In this document: positions 1-8,735 of the stretch, piece after piece | Layout: each line of letters opens with the position of its first letter | How positions within the stretch are numbered: position 1 is the first letter of the stretch | From: JAZQLP01 sp045542755 | Lineage (GTDB): Bacteria; Bacillota; Clostridia; Oscillospirales; UBA644 | DNA: 64,000 nt | Assembly (NCBI GenBank): GCA_045542755.1 | Contig: JAZQLP010000117.1 | Coordinates: forward strand, 1-64,000 | Direction: 5' to 3' | Made by a program: the position numbers and the translations under genes | The notes under the pieces: model-generated | What the model was told of the DNA's origin: nothing | Seen by the model: only the letters and a program-made list of their open reading frames with translations | Databases searched by the model: none

Positions 1-2157
1 TGGGGTATTGGGGGGCGGGGGGGGTTGGGTTTGGGGTTGAAGGGGGGGGTAGGGGTCACGGTTTATACCGCCCACGGTTTCCATATTTTCATGAGGTATC
101 TCCTCAAGAAATCTTGAAGGTATTCCCGGCCTTACGGTGCCGTAAAGGAGTCGGGAACGGGTGGATATGATGTGGAGCTTCTTCTTCGCCCTTGTCATTG
201 CAACGTAACAAAGGCGTCGTTCTTCTTCAATATCCGCAGTGGAGCCAAGGGAGGGCATGGAGGGAAAAAGCCCCTCTTCAAAGCCTGTAATAAAGACGGT
301 GTCGTACTCAAGACCCTTGGCGCAGTGCATGGTCATAAGCACCGCCGCATCGTCGCCCTCGTCAAGGGTATCGGTGGCGCTTACAAGAGCCGTCTGCTCA
401 AGATAGCCGCCAAGAGTGGGGTCGTCGGCATCGGCAATAAACTGCTTTATATTGGACAAAAGCTCCATTACGTTTTCGTGCTTTGACTTGTAGTCCTCAA
501 GCCCGTAGGTGCTTTTTAGCATATTTTCGTACCCTATCTCCCCGTAGAGCTTTTCAAAAAGGTCGGGCAGGGGCTCGATGGGCACCATTTCTCTGTACTT
601 TTCAATAAGGGCAACGAAGGAGGTGAGCTTTTCGGCGGCCTTTGAAAGCTCGGGATAGCTTTTTGCATCCTTCAGCACGTCGTAAAACTTCCTCTCATCC
701 CTTACCGCAAGGGCGAGAACCTTTTCAAGGGTGGTGTCCCCTATTCCCCTCTTGGGCTCGTTGATTATTCGAGAAAGTCTGGTATAGTCGTAGGGGTTAT
801 TTATAACGTTCAGATATGCAAGCATATCCTGAATCTCCTTGCGCTTATAGAAGGCAAGGCTTCCGAACACCCTATAAGGTATTCCGTTTGAACGGAGGGC
901 CGTTTCAAGATTATTACTCTGGGCGTGGGTTCGGTAAAGAACGCAGTAGTCGGAATATTTTTTGCCGTATCTTACCTTGCCCTCAAGAATCTTACTTGCA
1001 ATAAGCTGGCCTTCCTCGAACTGGGAGGGAAGGTTGTGATAGGTTATCTTCTCCCCCGTTCCGTTTTCAGACCAAAGGGTCTTGCCCTTTCGGCTGCGGT
1101 TGTGGGCAATGACTGAGTTTGCCGCATCAAGAATATTTTCTGTGGAACGGTAGTTCTGTTCAAGACGAATTGTTACAGAATCAGGATATATTCGGTCAAA
1201 ACCAAGGATATTATCCGGAGATGCGCCTATGAATTTGTATATGCTCTGGTCGTCGTCACCCACCACGCATATCTTGCCCCCCTGTGCAAGAAGGCGAACA
1301 AATCTGCTTTGCAGGTCGTTAGTATCCTGAAACTCGTCCACAAGAACGTACTTGAATCTGCTGTTTATTCTTTGAGCAACCTCGGGGAAGTCCTCCAAGA
1401 GCTTTACGCCGTAAAAGATAAGGTCGTCAAAGTCCATGGCGTTGGCCTCTTTAAGCCCCTGCTGATACATATCGTAGACCAGAGGCACGTGGGAGTTCTG
1501 TCTGTCGTCAAAGACGTCGGCAAACTCCTCAGGGGTCTGATATGACATCTTGGCCTGAGATATGTAATGCTTGACCTTTTTGCCCGTGTACTGCTGGTTT
1601 ATATTAAGTCTTTTAAGAACGGAATCTATCAAGCGTATGCTGTCGTTTTCATCGTAGACGGAGAAGTTTTTTTCAAACCCCAAAAGGTGGGCGTACTGAC
1701 GGATTATCCTCATGGCAACAGAATGGAATGTCAGCGCCCAAAGGCTCGAGGTGTCAAGGTTGAACTTAGCCCCTATTCTTTCACGAAGCTCTGCCGCAGC
1801 CTTGTTGGTAAAGGTTATGGCAAGAAGCTCGTAGGGAGAGTATCCTGACTCTCGCATAAGGAAAGAATATCTGTTTGTCAGACGGATAGAGGGGTCTCTA
1901 AAACTCTCTTCAAGATATTCAACGTCCCTTTCCGTAACCTCAAAAGAGGGCTCTTCACAGTTATATGTGTTGCCGTATTTAAGGAGATATCCTATTTTAT
2001 TAACAATAACGGTGGTCTTGCCGCTTCCCGCACCCGCAAGGATAAGCAATGGGGCATCGGAGTAATACACAGCCTCCCTCTGTCGAGGATTAAGGTCGGC
2101 GTATTCTTCATCTATTATCTGCCTTCTTAGGGCCTGAAACTTCTCTGATAGGGTCAT
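1..2157 (-). CDS. pcrA: UvrD/PcrA-type ATP-dependent DNA helicase, C-terminus cut by window edge
   Basis: Superfamily 1 3'-5' DNA helicase used in repair and replication restart. The start ATG is at 2157, preceded by GGAGAGAAAG. A Q-motif (NPRQREAV, about residues 23-30) precedes the Walker A motif AGAGSGKTT (41-49). The late signature PSRFLEE appears near residue 680. About 719 codons are visible, close to full length for the family. The last 20 codons in the window are unusually proline-rich and are written in long C runs, so the extreme tail may be a true linker or poor contig-end sequence. The leader carries an 83-bp repeat element. The family call is secure; the C-terminus is not visible. 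Confidence 0.93.
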   Translation of the reverse strand, partial: MTLSEKFQALRRQIIDEEYADLNPRQREAVYYSDAPLLILAGAGSGKTTVIVNKIGYLLKYGNTYNCEEPSFEVTERDVEYLEESFRDPSIRLTNRYSFLMRESGYSPYELLAITFTNKAAAELRERIGAKFNLDTSSLWALTFHSVAMRIIRQYAHLLGFEKNFSVYDENDSIRLIDSVLKRLNINQQYTGKKVKHYISQAKMSYQTPEEFADVFDDRQNSHVPLVYDMYQQGLKEANAMDFDDLIFYGVKLLEDFPEVAQRINSRFKYVLVDEFQDTNDLQSRFVRLLAQGGKICVVGDDDQSIYKFIGASPDNILGFDRIYPDSVTIRLEQNYRSTENILDAANSVIAHNRSRKGKTLWSENGTGEKITYHNLPSQFEEGQLIASKILEGKVRYGKKYSDYCVLYRTHAQSNNLETALRSNGIPYRVFGSLAFYKRKEIQDMLAYLNVINNPYDYTRLSRIINEPKRGIGDTTLEKVLALAVRDERKFYDVLKDAKSYPELSKAAEKLTSFVALIEKYREMVPIEPLPDLFEKLYGEIGYENMLKSTYGLEDYKSKHENVMELLSNIKQFIADADDPTLGGYLEQTALVSATDTLDEGDDAAVLMTMHCAKGLEYDTVFITGFEEGLFPSMPSLGSTADIEEERRLCYVAMTRAKKKLHIISTRSRLLYGTVRPGIPSRFLEEIPHENMETVGGINRDPYPPLQPQTQPPPPPNTP

Positions 2158-2201
2158 CTGCTTTCTCTCCAATGTCCTTGATAAAAATTTGCTATGAAAA
2201 C

Positions 2202-2284
2202 AAATTAAAGATTTTCGAAGAAAAGATTTAATTTAGGCGTGAAGAACGCACTGTGTCTTAACGATGCAGAGTATCTTTCACGCC
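2202..2284 (-). repeat. Two-hairpin leader element, copy 1 (upstream of pcrA)
   Basis: An 83-bp element with a second copy at 25923-26005. Read on the minus strand it has a first stem GGCGTGAA/TTCACGCC closing a variable loop of about 33 nt, then an AT-rich hairpin AAATTAAA/TTTAATTT with an inner TTTTC/GAAAA stem. The second hairpin is identical in the two copies. It lies between the pcrA promoter and start codon, ending 44 nt before the ATG, so it should be transcribed in the 5' leader. Its function is unknown. Confidence 0.8.
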
Positions 2285-2305
2285 ATACTTATAGGATACA
2301 TATAC

Positions 2306-2334
2306 ATTATATAACTTAATAGGAGAAATTGCAA
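2306..2334 (-). promoter_or_regulatory. Sigma-A-type promoter of pcrA
   Basis: On the minus strand, TTGCAA (2329-2334) and TATAAT (2306-2311) are separated by 17 nt. This places the repeat element inside the transcribed leader. Confidence 0.65.
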
Positions 2335-2446
2335 GGTGTTTTTTATGAAAAATAAAAAAAGTCTTGCAAAAAATCGGTAACGGTGCATAATTTCGGGTAT
2401 TCAGAACAAAATACGGAAGAACATTATCCACGAAAGGGCAAGAGCT

Positions 2447-3154
2447 ATGAAAAACAAATTAAAATTCAGACGGCTTACCGCCGCTTTTCTTATTGTTTCA
2501 CTCTTCTTCACCTCTGCATTGGCACTATCCTCTTTTAACACAAAAATGGGAGAGGACACCGACGCCCTCTCAAAGTACGGCTCACGGGGACAAGAGGTAA
2601 GAACAATACAGCAAAAGCTGAAAAATTGGGGGTATTACGACGGTGAGGTGGACGGTATCTTCGGCTCAAAAACCCAGGCCGCAGTAAAGGCCTTTCAGAA
2701 GAAAAACGGGCTTACCGTTGACGGTATCGCAGGCCCAAATACCCTCCGAGCCATGGGAATCTCAACATCCTCGTCCTCTTCCTCTTCAAGCGTGTCACAA
2801 AGCGACTTAAATCTCCTTGCCCGAATGATATCCGCAGAGGCCAGAGGCGAACCCTACGTGGGGCAGGTGGCGGTAGGGGCGGTTATACTCAACAGGGTCC
2901 GTCATCCCTCATTCCCAAACACCATTTCGGGAGTGCTTTATCAGAGCGGAGCCTTTTCGGCCCTATACGACGGGCAGTTTAACGAGCCTGTGGCCGACTC
3001 GGCTTACAAAGCCGCAAGAGATGCGCTGAACGGCTGGGACCCCACGGGTGGCTGCATCTATTACTACAACCCAAAAACTGCCACTAACCAATGGATACGA
3101 ACCCTGCCCATAGTCACCACCATAGGCAGACACGTTTTCAGCAGGGGGAAATAG
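2447..3154 (+). CDS. sleB: Spore cortex-lytic enzyme SleB-type
   Basis: A 235-residue exported hydrolase that would open the spore cortex peptidoglycan during germination. Residues 1-27 form a signal peptide. Residues about 38-103 are a peptidoglycan-binding type 1 domain (SRGQEVRTIQQKL, DGIFGSKTQAAVKAFQ). After a run of serines (107-115), the SleB/CwlJ hydrolase_2 domain spans about 120-232, with ISAEARGEP at 128-136 (E131 is the expected catalytic acid). It stands alone and divergent from pcrA. No YpeB partner is seen in the window. The order of domains and the length fit SleB better than the shorter CwlJ. Confidence 0.9.
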   Translation: MKNKLKFRRLTAAFLIVSLFFTSALALSSFNTKMGEDTDALSKYGSRGQEVRTIQQKLKNWGYYDGEVDGIFGSKTQAAVKAFQKKNGLTVDGIAGPNTLRAMGISTSSSSSSSSVSQSDLNLLARMISAEARGEPYVGQVAVGAVILNRVRHPSFPNTISGVLYQSGAFSALYDGQFNEPVADSAYKAARDALNGWDPTGGCIYYYNPKTATNQWIRTLPIVTTIGRHVFSRGK

Positions 3155-3170
3155 ACTCACAAATGCAAAA

Positions 3171-3202
3171 AAAAGACGACTCCGATTCGGAGTCGTCTTT
3201 TA
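3171..3202. terminator. Bidirectional intrinsic terminator
   Basis: Ten-bp stem GACGACTCCG (3175-3184) with CGGAGTCGTC (3188-3197), loop ATT, flanked by A8 and T4 tracts. It serves sleB and the convergent gene 3221-4666. Confidence 0.9.
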
Positions 3203-3220
3203 AATTAGATAACGTCAATA

Positions 3221-4666
3221 TTAGTTGTCGCTGGTGCCAACTTCGGGAATAACCTCAGCTGCCTCGATAACAACGATGAATGCCTTTTCGTAAGTCTTGC
3301 CGTTACGTTCAACCTGATACTTAAGAACGGTAACGCCTTCCTTAAGAGCTTCGAGAACGGTGATACCTTCGGTAAGACCGGAGAAATATGCCTTGTCGTA
3401 AACCCAAGTGCCGTCAACGGGGTTGGGAACGAGAACGAGAGCATCGCCTACGGTAGCCTTTTCAACTATACCGGCAACAACGATATCGTCTACAGAGAAG
3501 TTCTTATCAACGATAGGCTCATCCTTGGGCTCTTCTTCAACGGTAAGAGCGGGGATGGTGATTACGGGAGAATATACGAACTTACCGTCATAACGGGAAG
3601 TGTAAACGAGTCTGTAAGAAGCGCCTTCAACGGGATCCTTTACAGTAAGGGTTCTGGAAGTAGCACCCTTAACGTTGGTCCAAGCATTGCCAACCTTGGT
3701 CTGCCACTGGAAAGCGAGCATTAAGGAGGACATATTCTTAATGTCTGCACCTACGATAACGGCTTCTTTAGCAGTGTGGGACTTAAGGGTGGGGGTGAGG
3801 CTGGAGTAGGTGGGGAAGGTGATGCTGTAATCGGGGTTATAGCCGATATCACCGCCGGTAAACCAATCCTGGGAAGTCTTAACTTCACCTTCGTTTACGT
3901 AAACGAGGACGGTACCCTTATTGCCTTCAGTGTCTTCAATTTCAATCTTAACGAGATCGGTCTTCTTCATATAGAAGCCTGCGCTGGCAGTCTTGGGAAT
4001 AGACTTATCTCCAAGCTGGGATTCGCCGTCAATTTTGAAAACTGCAATGCCGGAAGCATCGGAAACGGTAACGTATACTCTGAAGAGCTGGCCGACAGCA
4101 GAGCCCTTAACAACTACTTCGGGAGCAGCAACATCCTTGAGACCGGAAATAGCATATGCCTGAGTAGCGATGGAAGCACCGTCAGGGGTAGTGAGAACTA
4201 CTCTGTACTTAGCATCGTTTTTGGGGGAAGTAACAATAAGGGTGGGGTTGGTCTCGCCTTCTATGTCGGTCCAAGTGCCGTAACCGTAGTAAGACTGAGT
4301 CCAGGTCTGCCACTGGTAGGTAACGTCGCCGAGCCACCAGGTCTGGGGAGCGATGAAGGTAGCGTACTTTTCGTTAACCTTTGCGGTAATCTGGAGATTG
4401 CTTACGCTAACACCGGGGAGGTAGCCTTCGTAATAATCGAGAGTACCGAACATAAGGCCGTAGAAAAGATTTCTGTCTTCTGCGTCCCATTTGTTCATAT
4501 CGGTTTCGCCGGAGATCATAGCGACGATGCGATATGCTTCTTCCCAAGAAAGGGTCTTGTTCTCTTCTTCGGTAGTTGCAGCGTTGAAGGAGAACATGCT
4601 TGCGCATACAGAGAACACAAGTGCGGCAGTCATAACGAAAGCCATAATTCTCTTAAAAGTTTTCAT
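3221..4666 (-). CDS. Secreted protein with two Ig-like repeats, function unknown
   Basis: A 481-residue exported protein. The start at 4666 (MKTFKRIMAF) is chosen because AAAGGAG sits 8 nt upstream; a longer in-frame reading lacks this. A signal peptide spans about 1-27. Two similar segments share the pattern YQWQ/FQWQ...W..I/VKGATS.TL.V...YR.V.T, typical of bacterial Ig-like modules found in surface adhesins and wall enzymes. A third segment near the C-terminus has GLTEGITVLEALKEGVTVLKY. No LPXTG motif or SLH domain is visible, so the attachment mode is unclear. No enzymatic domain is recognised. Confidence 0.6.
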   Translation of the reverse strand: MKTFKRIMAFVMTAALVFSVCASMFSFNAATTEEENKTLSWEEAYRIVAMISGETDMNKWDAEDRNLFYGLMFGTLDYYEGYLPGVSVSNLQITAKVNEKYATFIAPQTWWLGDVTYQWQTWTQSYYGYGTWTDIEGETNPTLIVTSPKNDAKYRVVLTTPDGASIATQAYAISGLKDVAAPEVVVKGSAVGQLFRVYVTVSDASGIAVFKIDGESQLGDKSIPKTASAGFYMKKTDLVKIEIEDTEGNKGTVLVYVNEGEVKTSQDWFTGGDIGYNPDYSITFPTYSSLTPTLKSHTAKEAVIVGADIKNMSSLMLAFQWQTKVGNAWTNVKGATSRTLTVKDPVEGASYRLVYTSRYDGKFVYSPVITIPALTVEEEPKDEPIVDKNFSVDDIVVAGIVEKATVGDALVLVPNPVDGTWVYDKAYFSGLTEGITVLEALKEGVTVLKYQVERNGKTYEKAFIVVIEAAEVIPEVGTSDN

Positions 4667-5008
4667 TTGAAAAACTCCTTTTCTCGTCCTTCCTATTGAG
4701 GACGTTAATTTAATATGTGTGTGTCGGGCAGAGCCGCTCCGTATGCGTGCCGTAAGGCCCTGCAACCAAAAAGAACCTTATGTACAACACGCGCATAGAG
4801 TTCTTTACGCTTTACATTATATACTATATTTGTTACGACTTTGTGTCATTTTTAAAGTTCCGTAAAAAAATCTCTCCATATACAGGAAAATCAAAGGACG
4901 CGCCACAAGATATTGTGTATTTACCCGCCCTATTTCGTCCCTTTTCCAACAAATTGTGGGTAAAAATTTATTTGTAAAATCTTTCCGAACTTTTCATTTT
5001 TCTCCCTT
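4667..5008. other. Intergenic region, 342 bp
   Basis: AT-rich stretch upstream of the Ig-like gene. It contains the AAAGGAG ribosome site at its left end and a possible minus-strand -10 (TATAAT) near 4815-4820 without a clear -35. I see no RNA gene or repeat in it. Confidence 0.4.
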
Positions 5009-5785
5009 TTAGCCATCCAAAGGATGAAATTCGTTCATCATATCCCTATATCGCACGGGCAGAAACTGTCTTTGAAGGCGGGAGTTCTCCCTGGCCTCAA
5101 TGGCTATTTTCTTTATATATAGGTGGAACATGGCGTCGTAGCTCTTCTCTCCTGCCCCTATCTGCATCTCGATTTCCTTGGCCAGACGTATCTTCATCAT
5201 AGCCTCGCCGTTATAAAGCATTGCGTACTCCCTGCCCACGTCGTGAAGGACGAAGGGTGTACTGCCGTTTCTGTCGGCAAAGTACATAGCCAAACGGTAA
5301 AGAATATCACTGTCCGACCTGTAAGCGCCGTAAAGCAGATCAAAGGCCTTGCCCCTTTCCGAATCAAGCTCCGCCACTTCCTTGAACCTGACAAATCCCG
5401 CCAGACGGGAAAACTCATACCAAACCCTGCGGGCGAGCCTGTCGTACTCAATAACCACGGGAAGATTTTTCATCTCCTTGGTTCTGCCGCCGTACTTGTA
5501 GACCAGAAGCAAAAATTTCAGTATAACTCCGTACTTTTCGGGCTCTCCCGAATCTGCAGCCATAATGAGGTCTTCAAAGGCTTCGCGGCCGCAAAGGTTT
5601 TCAAACCATATAAGTATCCGCCCTCTGTGCTCTTCCCCCAGAATAGGATAGACAACCTGCTCCTCAAGACAGGTCTGCATCTCATACTCCCACACAAGGC
5701 GGTCGGGCACCACTTTATCCTTACAGCACCGATAAAAAGCGGCAAGTATTCCGTTCAGAGAGGGTTCTATAACGTAAGTAATCAT
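5009..5785 (-). CDS. TIGR03915-family probable DNA metabolism protein
   Basis: A 258-residue protein resembling the family usually encoded beside a radical SAM protein (TIGR03915/TIGR03916 pair) proposed to act in DNA repair or modification. Family-like features are the central YDRLARRVWYEFSRLAGFVRF, HDVGREYAMLYNG, and the C-terminal IAIEARENSRLQRQFLPVRY. The usual partner is not adjacent: neighbours are a secreted protein and a D,D-carboxypeptidase. The start at 5785 follows GGTGG. The promoter carries a perfect 15-bp inverted repeat, so this gene looks tightly regulated. The biochemical role is unproven for the family. Confidence 0.75.
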   Translation of the reverse strand: MITYVIEPSLNGILAAFYRCCKDKVVPDRLVWEYEMQTCLEEQVVYPILGEEHRGRILIWFENLCGREAFEDLIMAADSGEPEKYGVILKFLLLVYKYGGRTKEMKNLPVVIEYDRLARRVWYEFSRLAGFVRFKEVAELDSERGKAFDLLYGAYRSDSDILYRLAMYFADRNGSTPFVLHDVGREYAMLYNGEAMMKIRLAKEIEMQIGAGEKSYDAMFHLYIKKIAIEARENSRLQRQFLPVRYRDMMNEFHPLDG

Positions 5786-5793
5786 AAAAAAAC

Positions 5794-5843
5794 CACCATA
5801 TCACATCTCATGGTCATATTATAACACAAGATGTGATATGGTG
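5794..5843. promoter_or_regulatory. Perfect 15-bp inverted repeat spanning a promoter (candidate operator)
   Basis: CACCATATCACATCT (5794-5808) is exactly mirrored by AGATGTGATATGGTG (5829-5843), with a 20-nt spacer. On the minus strand, TTGACA (5842-5847) and TATAAT (5818-5823) are 18 nt apart, so one arm fills the -35/-10 spacer and the other lies just before the start codon at 5785, overlapping the ribosome site. This suits a dimeric repressor binding two sites. Confidence 0.75.
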
Positions 5844-5854
5844 TCAAGGGGAAT

Positions 5855-7102
5855 TTATACTAATTTTCCGAAAAATCTTTTAAAATAATCAATTACGCCT
5901 GCTTTTTCCACGTCAGCCTTTAAAACTATGGGGAAGGTCTTTACGGTCTTGCCCTCAAGCTTATAGGTCAAAAGGCCAACCTGTTCTCCCTTTTGAGCTG
6001 GGGCGGTGATCTCATCGGCCAGGGTAACGGACACCTCCAGCTTCTTCTCGTAGCCCTTGGGGACCACTATACGGAAGCCGTTGTCACACTCCACCTCGGC
6101 GGTGGGAAGTTTGCCTTTTTTAACGGTAATGAGAGGCAGATCCTCCTCTTCGCTACCCGCCATGGAGTAGGAGGCAAATCCGTAATCAAGAAGGGCGGCA
6201 GAGGCCTTGAATCTCTCCTCGGACGTAACTGCTCCCATTATGGTTACGATAAGGGTCATACCGTTTCTCTCAGCGGTACCGCTAAAGCAATAGAGGGACT
6301 TTGAGGTGTATCCCGTCTTCATACCGTTCATTCCCGCGTAGGTTCGAAGCATCTTGTTGGTATTGGCAAGTCCAAACTTTCCTTCACGAAGGCTGTCCAT
6401 CCAAACTGTGGTATAATCAAATATCTTTTTATACTTTAAAAGCTCCGCCGTCATAAGGGCTATATCGTGGGCGGTGGTGTAATGGTTATCGTCGTCAAAA
6501 AGCCCCGTGGCGTTGGTAAAATTCGTACCTGTCATACCGAGCTCGGAAGCCCTTTGGTTCATTCGACGAACAAACTCCTCCTCGCTCCCCGCCACGTATT
6601 CGGCAAGAGCCCCCGCCGCATCGTTGGCGCTGGGTACGGCCACCGCCAAAAGAAGCTCCCTGACGGTCATGGTTTCCCCCACCTCAAGATATATCTGGGT
6701 ACCGCCCATACTCACCGCGTGTTCAGAAGCGGTCACCTCGTCGTTTTCGGTTATCTTCCCACTGTCAATGGCCTCCATAATAAGGAGCATGGTCATAACC
6801 TTTGTCACACTGGCAGGGTAATTCTTCTCATCCCCGCTGTAATTAAAGAGCACGGTGCCCGTTTCAGCCTCCATGAGTACGGCAGACCTTACGTTGTAAT
6901 CAAAGGTTGGGGCAGCGACGTCGGGAACCTCGGCCTCTTCACCTAAACGCATGGCTTCAAGATATTCAAGGAGAGCCTCGCCGTCGGTAACGGCAGCAGA
7001 GGTCCCCCCTCCGTCAGCGGCCGCCGCCCTTGAAAAGAAGCCTCCCCACACAAGTCCAAGACAAATGCAGATAAGGGTGAATATTGAAATTACTTTTTTC
7101 AT
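5855..7102 (-). CDS. Serine-type D-Ala-D-Ala carboxypeptidase (DacF/DacA-like, S11)
   Basis: A 415-residue penicillin-binding protein 5/6-type enzyme that trims the terminal D-alanine from peptidoglycan stem peptides. It has a signal peptide (1-28) and the three active-site motifs: SVTK (98-101), SAN (158-160) and KTG (262-264). After the catalytic domain comes a C-terminal beta domain ending in VIDYFKRFFGKLV, an amphipathic helix of the kind that anchors these proteins to the membrane. In spore formers such genes are often sporulation-linked (DacF, DacB), but sequence alone does not tell which paralogue this is. Confidence 0.88.
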   Translation of the reverse strand: MKKVISIFTLICICLGLVWGGFFSRAAAADGGGTSAAVTDGEALLEYLEAMRLGEEAEVPDVAAPTFDYNVRSAVLMEAETGTVLFNYSGDEKNYPASVTKVMTMLLIMEAIDSGKITENDEVTASEHAVSMGGTQIYLEVGETMTVRELLLAVAVPSANDAAGALAEYVAGSEEEFVRRMNQRASELGMTGTNFTNATGLFDDDNHYTTAHDIALMTAELLKYKKIFDYTTVWMDSLREGKFGLANTNKMLRTYAGMNGMKTGYTSKSLYCFSGTAERNGMTLIVTIMGAVTSEERFKASAALLDYGFASYSMAGSEEEDLPLITVKKGKLPTAEVECDNGFRIVVPKGYEKKLEVSVTLADEITAPAQKGEQVGLLTYKLEGKTVKTFPIVLKADVEKAGVIDYFKRFFGKLV

Positions 7103-7194
7103 GTAACCACATCTCTTTTCTTTATATTTTCTTTGATATTATTTTCCGATAGGGCCAAATTTATACAAATCCGCAATAGTTCACAAAATATATC

Positions 7195-7223
7195 TTGAAA
7201 AAAGCCGTTTGATATAGTAAAAT
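7195..7223 (+). promoter_or_regulatory. Promoter of rhaB-pepV
   Basis: TTGAAA (7195-7200), 17-nt spacer, TAAAAT (7218-7223), followed by CGAAAGGAC before the ATG at 7266. Confidence 0.5.
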
Positions 7224-7265
7224 AACATTATAAATATTATTTCTCGCGAAAGGACAGAGATCTCA

Positions 7266-8735
7266 ATGAAAGCATTGGCCTTTGACTTCGGCGCCTCCTC
7301 GGGACGCGCTATCCTCGGCATATACGACGGCAAAGAGCTTAAAACGGAGGAGATCCACCGTTTTTCAAACGACCCCGTCACCCTGAACGGCACCTTCTAC
7401 TGGGACGTATTAAGACTGTTTTTTGAAATGAAGCAGAGCTTTGCAAAATGCGTTGCCATGGGGCATTCGGACATAGACACCATAGCCATAGATACCTGGG
7501 GCGTTGACTTCGGTCTTCTTGATAAGGACGGCCGACTCCTGGATAACCCCATTCACTACCGCGATACCCACTCCATAGGTATGCCCGAAAAGGTCTTCAA
7601 GATCTACGACAAACAGAAGATGTACGACAAGACCGGTATTGAGTTTATGAACATAAACACCCTCTTCCAGCTCTGCTCCCTTAAAGAAAAAAGGCCCGAG
7701 CTTCTGGAGAGAGCCAAGACCCTTCTCTTTATGCCCGACCTTCTGTCCTACTTCCTTACGGGAGAAAAGAACGTGGAATACACCATCGCCTCCACCTCCC
7801 AGATGCTTAACGCAAGGGAGAGAAAATTTGATGAGGAGATGCTTTCCGACCTTGGTCTTGACCCCTCTATCCTTCCCGAAATAGTTATGCCCGGCGCCGT
7901 AAGAGGAAAGCTCAGCAAGGAGCTTGCCGACGAATTCGGTATTGCAAGAGCCGACGTTATTGCCACCGCGTCCCACGATACTGCGGCCGCCATTGCGGCA
8001 ACCCCCATAAGAGAGGACGAAAAAGCCTGCTTTATCTCCTGCGGTACCTGGTCGCTGCTTGGCACCGAGCTTGCAGAGCCCCTTATAAACGAAAGAAGCT
8101 TTGCCGAAAACTTCACCAACGAAGGCGGAGCAGAGGGTAAGATAGAGCTTCTTAAAAACATCTGTGGCCTCTGGCTTTTGCAGGAGACCCGCCGCCAGTG
8201 GAACAGAGAGGGCTGCGACGTATCGTTTAAGGACATAGATAATATGCTCCTTACCGAAAAGTCTGCAAACGTTTACATAGACCCAGACTACGCTCCCTTC
8301 TCCCAGCCCGGCAACCTTCCTGCAAGAATTAACGAGTTCCTTGAAAAAACAGGCCAGACACCCCTTCAGACAAAGGGGCAGACAGCCCTCTGTATTCTTG
8401 AAAGCCTTGCTCTCACGTACAGATATTATATAGAGGCCCTTGAAAGTATTCTGGGCTATACCCTTGATACCGTTCACCTTATCGGCGGCGGCGTAAAGGA
8501 TAAGAACCTCTGCAGATTTACTGCCAACGCCACGGGCAAGAGGGTCGTGGTGGGTCCCATAGAGGCCACCGCAACGGGCAACATCACCATTCAGCTTATG
8601 GCAAAGGGTGAGGTCAGGAACGTTGCCGAGGCGCGAACCATTCAGACCGAAAAGCTGGAAACATATCTGCCCGAAAACGGGGAAGAATGGAACGAAAAAT
8701 ATCAAAACTATCTTAAATATAAGGGTGTGCTTTAA
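7266..8735 (+). CDS. rhaB: Rhamnulokinase (FGGY carbohydrate kinase)
   Basis: A 489-residue kinase of the FGGY family, predicted to phosphorylate L-rhamnulose in rhamnose catabolism. The N-terminal phosphate-1 region is FDFGASSGRAI. Sugar-site features typical of RhaB are TWGVDFGLLD and NPIHYRDTHS, and the C-terminal half holds FISCGTWSLLGTE and the adenosine motif HLIGGGVKDKNLC. Length equals that of known RhaB proteins. No rhaA, rhaD or transporter lies nearby, and it is instead translationally coupled (TAATG) to a dipeptidase. Rhamnose would fit with pectin breakdown by the GH28 enzyme at 22.7 kb. A related FGGY substrate such as L-fuculose cannot be excluded. Confidence 0.88.
   Translation: MKALAFDFGASSGRAILGIYDGKELKTEEIHRFSNDPVTLNGTFYWDVLRLFFEMKQSFAKCVAMGHSDIDTIAIDTWGVDFGLLDKDGRLLDNPIHYRDTHSIGMPEKVFKIYDKQKMYDKTGIEFMNINTLFQLCSLKEKRPELLERAKTLLFMPDLLSYFLTGEKNVEYTIASTSQMLNARERKFDEEMLSDLGLDPSILPEIVMPGAVRGKLSKELADEFGIARADVIATASHDTAAAIAATPIREDEKACFISCGTWSLLGTELAEPLINERSFAENFTNEGGAEGKIELLKNICGLWLLQETRRQWNREGCDVSFKDIDNMLLTEKSANVYIDPDYAPFSQPGNLPARINEFLEKTGQTPLQTKGQTALCILESLALTYRYYIEALESILGYTLDTVHLIGGGVKDKNLCRFTANATGKRVVVGPIEATATGNITIQLMAKGEVRNVAEARTIQTEKLETYLPENGEEWNEKYQNYLKYKGVL

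Noticed and set aside
3776..4699. Long plus-strand open frame of 307 codons opposite the Ig-like gene
   Set aside because: It has no ribosome site or recognisable domain and is antisense to a gene with signal peptide, ribosome site and repeats.
7410..8705. Long minus-strand open frame opposite rhaB
   Set aside because: rhaB has full family motifs; the antisense frame has low-complexity translation and no start signals.
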